Positions 60,017 through 64,000 of a stretch of DNA of 64,000 nt are shown here, piece after piece; the stretch's first letter is position 1, and each line of letters starts with the position of its first letter. Source of the stretch: a bacterium (GTDB lineage: Bacteria > SAR324 > XYD2-FULL-50-16); assembly GCA_024275165.1 (NCBI GenBank), contig JAJRZQ010000038.1:113649-177648 (forward strand), given 5' to 3'. Position numbers and translations under genes: made by a program. The notes under the pieces were generated by a model that saw only the letters and a list, made by a program, of their open reading frames with translations, made no database searches and was not told where the DNA came from.

Positions 60017-60814
60017 ATGAGTGGGTTTTTTCAGCGATTATTTACCCTAGGTCAAGCAGAAGGCCATAACCTGATCAATAAGCTTGAGGACCCGGTGAAG
60101 ATGACCGAGCAGGGGATTCGGCAATTGCAGGAGAACTTAGCCAAGGCCACCGAATCGTTTGCCCAGGTAAAGGCCGTTTCCATCCGCGCTCAAAAAGACG
60201 CGGAAAAAGCAAAGCTTGAAGCAGGGGAGTGGGAGCAAAAAGCCATGGCGCTGTTGCAGCAGGCTCAAGCAGGCAGGCTCACCCCGGAAGACGCGGACCG
60301 TTTGGCCGTTGAAGCCTTAACCCGCAAAGAAGAAGCGGAAAAAAGATATGCCTTGTCAATAGAGACGCACAGCAAACAGCAGCAGACGGTGGGGCAAATG
60401 CAGCAAAACATAGAAAAGCTGAAAAGTCAGATCGGGCAATACCAAAATGAATTGGTTACCTTAAAGGCGCGTTCCACCACCGCTAAGGCGACCGAGCGGA
60501 TCAACCGCCAACTGGCTCAGGTTGATTCCAGCGGTACTCTCTCCATGTTGGAGCGTATGCGTGAAAAGGTAGAAGAGCAAGAAACCCTAGCCCAAGCCTT
60601 TGGGGAGGTCGCTCAGAAAACCGGCAGCATTGAAGATGAAATCAATCAAGCGTTGCTTGGTTCTGGTTCCAGTCTCTCTCAGCAAAAAGCCTTAGAGGAG
60701 ATGAAAGCCAAATTGCAAACAGAACCACCTAAGTTGCAAGCAGAAACACAAGGTCCACCCGCCAACCGTGAATTGGAAGCCCTAAAATCTAAAATGGGCC
60801 TCCCCAAGACCTGA
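60017..60814 (+). CDS. pspA: PspA/IM30-family membrane-stress protein
   Basis: 265 residues, almost wholly helical coiled coil. The N-terminus [20 protein letters not shown] with [18 protein letters not shown] is the PspA signature; a long [14 protein letters not shown]...[10 protein letters not shown] coil follows. It binds stressed inner-membrane patches and limits proton leak. In enterobacteria pspA is sigma-54 dependent; here it sits right after rpoN, but I found no sigma-54 site in front. Confidence 0.92.
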   Translation: MSGFFQRLFTLGQAEGHNLINKLEDPVKMTEQGIRQLQENLAKATESFAQVKAVSIRAQKDAEKAKLEAGEWEQKAMALLQQAQAGRLTPEDADRLAVEALTRKEEAEKRYALSIETHSKQQQTVGQMQQNIEKLKSQIGQYQNELVTLKARSTTAKATERINRQLAQVDSSGTLSMLERMREKVEEQETLAQAFGEVAQKTGSIEDEINQALLGSGSSLSQQKALEEMKAKLQTEPPKLQAETQGPPANRELEALKSKMGLPKT

Positions 60815-60842
60815 ATTGAAGGCAAACTCTGAAGAGGAAAAG

Positions 60843-61169
60843 ATGAAGAAGTCTCAGCTAATCGACCAACTCGTCAAAGAAATGGACGAGTTCGCAGATG
60901 AAACGAACAATAAACAAAAAACCGAAATCGCGCGTGAAACGGTGAACCTTTTTTTCAACAGCGTTAAAGAAGCGGTTCGCAATGGAGACCGGGTTGAAAT
61001 TCGCGGATTTGGCAGCTTCACGGTCAAGCAGTATGACGCCTATGTTGGTCGGAACCCGAAGACAGGGGACAAGGTTCAGGTACAACCCAAAAAATTACCG
61101 GTCTTTCGCCCGGGCCGCGAACTTCGAGATATGGTCAATCGGTCTGTACCAAAGAAGAAAAAGAAGTAA
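60843..61169 (+). CDS. HU/IHF-type DNA-binding protein
   Basis: 108 residues. [16 protein letters not shown] starts the helical body. [21 protein letters not shown] is the DNA-binding arm signature, and a Lys-rich tail (SVPKKKKK) follows. It bends and compacts DNA as a dimer. IHF also assists sigma-54 activators, so linkage to rpoN is suggestive, but HU and IHF cannot be separated here. The start at 60843 is supported by AAGAGGAAAAG before it. Confidence 0.92.
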   Translation: MKKSQLIDQLVKEMDEFADETNNKQKTEIARETVNLFFNSVKEAVRNGDRVEIRGFGSFTVKQYDAYVGRNPKTGDKVQVQPKKLPVFRPGRELRDMVNRSVPKKKKK

Positions 61170-61177
61170 GGGGCCCC

Positions 61178-62389
61178 CTAATACCGTACCGTATAACCCG
61201 GTTCTAGACTAAAGAAGATTTGACCTTCAATTTGCGGTTGGATTCGAGTCAAGATTATTTTTTTCAGCGTTTCATATTTGCTTTCATCTAGAGCGGGGTC
61301 CACGGAAAATTCCCAATGGATCCGTTCCATTCCCTCTTGATCACGAAATTGCAGGTCGTGAAAATCAATCAGTTCTTCCACTTCTTCCAATAGTTGATTT
61401 AAAAGCTTTGCCACTCGTTTATATCGAGGCGCGTCAAACTCCACGGGGTCAACATGAATATTGCAATCTCCGTTAAAGCGCAGATTAATGCGGTCTGCCG
61501 CTTCCGCGGCAATGTCGTGCATCTCCACCGGGCTCAGTTGGTGTAAGATCTCCATATGCATGGTGATAAAGTGGCAATCTCCATATTTATGTACCATAAT
61601 ATCATGCACATTGCCAACCATCTCGTTTTGTAAGGCGAGGTTGCGAATCTCCCAGAGGTCTTCTGCGTCGACCATTTCCCCCAACAAAGGAGAGATGGAT
61701 TCTTTGGCGATTTCGACCCCGCTCCACATGATCACGAAACTGACGACCACCCCCATGAAGCTATCGAGCCAGTAAACCCCAAAGGAGTTTGCCACCAAAG
61801 AGACCACCACCAACCCCGTGGTCAAGCTGTCGAGTCGGTGGTGCCAAGCATCGGCATGCAGGGCTTGGCTGCCAATAAGGGCGCCGAGTTCTTTAGAAAA
61901 GGCATAAAGCCACTCCTTCAGCAAAATGGTCGCCGCGACCAGACCAATGGTCAGGTAGTCGGGGTTGACGATTCGTGCCTCTTTTTGGATCAGGTCAAGG
62001 AGGTTGACCCGGAAAAGCTCAAAACCCGCCACGATCAGCAAAACCGACATAATCAAACTGGCCACCAATTCCGCCTTGGCGTGACCAAAGGGGTGCTCTT
62101 TATCGCGCGGTTTTTTGGCCCATTTAAAGCCAAAAACCACAATGACCGAGGTGAGCATGTCTCCTGCCGAATGCAGCGCGTCGGCAATCAAGGCTTGAGA
62201 GCCAATGCTCCACCCAAGGATGAGTTTTAACCCGCTTAAAAGCAAGTTCACCAGGGCCGAGACCCAACCCCCCAGATAGCCGTAGGTTGCCCGTACCGCA
62301 CGGTTTTGCACCTCTTGGGGGCGAGAGATAAACAGGCGCACTAACAGCCCGGTAATCCCTTTGGGTTGTTGGTAGACTCTTCGTTTCAT
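61178..62389 (-). CDS. Cation diffusion facilitator metal exporter
   Basis: 403 residues with six membrane helices. The metal sites are ADALHSAGDMLTS in helix 2 and HADAWHHRLDSL in helix 5, both of the H/D-x3-D type. A C-terminal cytoplasmic domain (about 290-403) is longer than the usual one. It exports Zn2+, Fe2+ or similar ions in exchange for H+. Its ATG shares a base with the stop of the upstream lpxL-type gene (TAATG). Confidence 0.9.
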   Translation of the reverse strand: MKRRVYQQPKGITGLLVRLFISRPQEVQNRAVRATYGYLGGWVSALVNLLLSGLKLILGWSIGSQALIADALHSAGDMLTSVIVVFGFKWAKKPRDKEHPFGHAKAELVASLIMSVLLIVAGFELFRVNLLDLIQKEARIVNPDYLTIGLVAATILLKEWLYAFSKELGALIGSQALHADAWHHRLDSLTTGLVVVSLVANSFGVYWLDSFMGVVVSFVIMWSGVEIAKESISPLLGEMVDAEDLWEIRNLALQNEMVGNVHDIMVHKYGDCHFITMHMEILHQLSPVEMHDIAAEAADRINLRFNGDCNIHVDPVEFDAPRYKRVAKLLNQLLEEVEELIDFHDLQFRDQEGMERIHWEFSVDPALDESKYETLKKIILTRIQPQIEGQIFFSLEPGYTVRY

Positions 62390-63315
62390 TAATCCATCTT
62401 GTCGTAGATTTGCGCCCCTAAGGCCTTTTCTTCTTCAGGTCGGGTCTTAAAGCGCCGATTAAACCAAAAATAATGATTCGGGTAGGCTTTGATGTTTTCT
62501 TCCAGCCGATTTACGATCAATTGAGCCACCGCTTGCACATCTTTGGTTTTCTCTCCCGTGAGTAAGGGTTGGTAGTCGAGGGGTTCGATATGCCCCGCAT
62601 GGGTCAAGGGGCCGGTGCGGTGAATCCAGATAAAAAACAAGGGGCGGTTTCCCTTGACCACAAAGGTGGCCAGTCCCTCGCCAATAGCGGCCTTGAGTCC
62701 GAAGAGGTCCACAAAAAGGTCTTGTTTGGGCACATTCAAATCCCCTAAAATCCCCAGAACTTGGTTTTTCTTTAAGGCGGCGAGCATTTCTTTGGTGGCG
62801 CGCTTTGATTTGCGGATCACCTGCATTCCGAATTTCGCCCGCAGCCTGTTGATAAAGCGATCCACAAAGGGGTTATACTGCTTTCCCACATAACCGTAAA
62901 AAGGGTGGCCCAGGGTGTTGATGGCGGCGCTCAAAAGCTCCCAATGGCCAAAATGGTTCCCTGCCAGCAGCGCCCCCTTGTTTTGTTTTAAGGCTTGGGT
63001 GATCAACTCGGCGCCCTCCAGGGTGACAAAACGCGATAAATCGCGGGGCTTAACCCGGTAAAGCATCAAAAATTCAAAGAGCTGGCTCCCGATTTGCTCA
63101 TAGGCGTCTTTGGCGATTCTTTCGATCTCCGCTGCTGACTTTTCCGCCCCAAAAGCAATATTCAGGTTGGTCAAAACGACCTTTTTGCGCAAGCCCAGGG
63201 CAAATAAAAAACGGCCAAAGCCCCGCCCAAAGCCCGCGAGAAAAGAGAGGGGAAAGGGCCTGAAAACCGCCAACAAAAAGCGGAGAAGAGCGTATTCAAC
63301 GAGGTGGCGCAACAT
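62389..63315 (-). CDS. LpxL/HtrB-type lipid A acyltransferase
   Basis: 308 residues. An N-terminal membrane anchor and the acyltransferase motif GNHFGHWELLSA (H-x4-E) near residue 118 are present. LGDLNVPKQDLFVDLFG and the C-terminal NHYFWFNRRFKTRP are typical of the family. It adds a secondary acyl chain to lipid A at the inner membrane. One base separates it from kdsD upstream, placing two envelope genes together. Confidence 0.9.
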   Translation of the reverse strand: MLRHLVEYALLRFLLAVFRPFPLSFLAGFGRGFGRFLFALGLRKKVVLTNLNIAFGAEKSAAEIERIAKDAYEQIGSQLFEFLMLYRVKPRDLSRFVTLEGAELITQALKQNKGALLAGNHFGHWELLSAAINTLGHPFYGYVGKQYNPFVDRFINRLRAKFGMQVIRKSKRATKEMLAALKKNQVLGILGDLNVPKQDLFVDLFGLKAAIGEGLATFVVKGNRPLFFIWIHRTGPLTHAGHIEPLDYQPLLTGEKTKDVQAVAQLIVNRLEENIKAYPNHYFWFNRRFKTRPEEEKALGAQIYDKMD

Positions 63316-63316
63316 A

Positions 63317-64000
63317 TTACAACCCGGCTCGAACCAGATCTTGCATGGTGATGATTCCCACCACCTTTTTCCCTTCCAAAACGGGCAAAAGGTTTAAGGG
63401 GCGTTTGGATTCCCGCATTAAGGTCAGGCATTCAACGGCATAGGTGCCCAGAGCAATGGTGACGGCTTTTGGGTTGAACATATCCTTTGCCTTTAAGCTA
63501 TGGGGGTCTTGCTGGCCGCTAAAGGCCTGGCGCAGGTCATAGCCCGTAAGCAAGCCTAAAAACTCTTCTTGATCATCGACCACGCTGACCGCGTTGACCC
63601 TTCCCTTAGAAAGGGCGGATAAAACCTGATCAAAGGGGGTGGATTCTTGGACAATCGGGTTTTCCGTTCCCTTTTTCATCAAGTCATCGACTAAAAACAA
63701 GAGGCGTTTTCCCAAACGACCCGCCGGGTGATAGAGGGCAAAGTCTTGGGGGCTGAAGTTTTTTAGCTTCATCAAGGTTACCGCCAGGGCATCCCCCACC
63801 ACTAAGGCTGCGGTGGTTGAACTGGTTGGGGCCAGGTTTAGGGCGCAGGCCTCTTGGGCAATGGGGGTAAAGAGGCGGCAATGGGAATTTTGCGCTAGGG
63901 TGGAATCGAGGTTTCCCGTAATCAGCAAGAGCTTGCAGCCGATTTTTTTTAAGCTGGGAATGAGGGCGATCATCTCATCGGATTCCCCTGATTTGGAAAG
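63317..64000 (-). CDS. kdsD: Arabinose-5-phosphate isomerase, C-terminal part (partial)
   Basis: The minus-strand gene runs off the right edge; about 228 codons are visible. The first visible residues LSKSGESDEM belong to the SIS-domain sugar-phosphate loop (SNSGET-like), continued by LAPTSSTTAALVVGDALA. Two CBS domains follow (DDLMKKGTENPIVQES, AKDMFNPKAVTIALGT). KdsD makes arabinose 5-phosphate for KDO, which is linked to lipid A. It is first in the visible kdsD-lpxL-CDF run. Confidence 0.92.
   Translation of the reverse strand, partial: LSKSGESDEMIALIPSLKKIGCKLLLITGNLDSTLAQNSHCRLFTPIAQEACALNLAPTSSTTAALVVGDALAVTLMKLKNFSPQDFALYHPAGRLGKRLLFLVDDLMKKGTENPIVQESTPFDQVLSALSKGRVNAVSVVDDQEEFLGLLTGYDLRQAFSGQQDPHSLKAKDMFNPKAVTIALGTYAVECLTLMRESKRPLNLLPVLEGKKVVGIITMQDLVRAGL

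Overview
The window looks like chromosomal DNA of a Gram-negative, probably proteobacterial (deltaproteobacterial-like) autotroph. The Gram-negative call rests on an outer-membrane gene set: MsbA-type exporter, LpxL-type acyltransferase, KdsD-type arabinose-5-phosphate isomerase, L25 of the CTC type and several predicted outer-membrane barrels. Autotrophy is suggested by an adjacent pair of ATP-citrate lyase genes, the key enzyme of the reductive TCA cycle, next to a membrane pyrophosphatase. I cannot name the phylum from this sequence alone. No phage, plasmid, transposase or CRISPR locus is visible; the only mobile-looking DNA is a pair of short MITE-like repeats.

Layout. 1-3.6 kb: the end of a class II aldolase gene, tRNA-Lys and tRNA-Glu, a zinc-ribbon protein, an SLC13-type anion transporter and an outer-membrane protein. 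3.6-9.7 kb: a phosphohexomutase with an added C-terminal domain, a short RelA/SpoT homologue whose synthetase domain looks dead, and a cNMP-binding/pentapeptide protein with small neighbours. 9.7-19.8 kb: housekeeping genes pyrB, prmA, glgX, coaBC and the ribosomal run rplY-pth-ychF-rpsF-rpsR-rplI. 19.8-26.2 kb: aclBA and hppA, with a structured, gene-free region upstream of hppA. 26.7-30.1 kb: a polyprenyl-sugar/membrane glycan cluster. 30.2-35.4 kb: a nitrogen and redox block with a sigma-54-type promoter, amtB, a TorF-type porin gene broken by a stop, glnK, a frameshifted ferredoxin-NADP reductase gene and sthA. 35.9-39.8 kb: msbA, a methyltransferase and an RlmD-like methyltransferase. 39.9-41.1 kb: a three-gene iron-storage operon of two complementary bacterioferritin subunits and a 58-residue Bfd, behind a promoter overlapped by a perfect ATTC-N8-GAAT palindrome. 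41.3-53.8 kb: a pentaheme cytochrome, HAD phosphatases, hisC-chaN-ydiJ, nusB, a ParA-type ATPase and a nucleoside phosphorylase-like protein. 53.8-64 kb: an aminotransferase, anmK and nagZ back to back (muropeptide recycling), rpoN, a pspA pair, an HU/IHF gene, a CDF metal exporter, lpxL and kdsD (cut by the window end).

How the parts fit. ACL, HppA, FNR and SthA would together serve citrate cleavage, pyrophosphate energy recovery and exchange of electrons among ferredoxin, NADPH and NADH. RpoN, the sigma-54-like promoter, AmtB and GlnK form a nitrogen-response set within one window. Three genes too short to stand out were read directly from the sequence: bfd (40908-41084, minus), a 53-codon gene at 14441-14602 that ends inside coaBC, and a 53-codon membrane peptide at 13799-13960 (minus).
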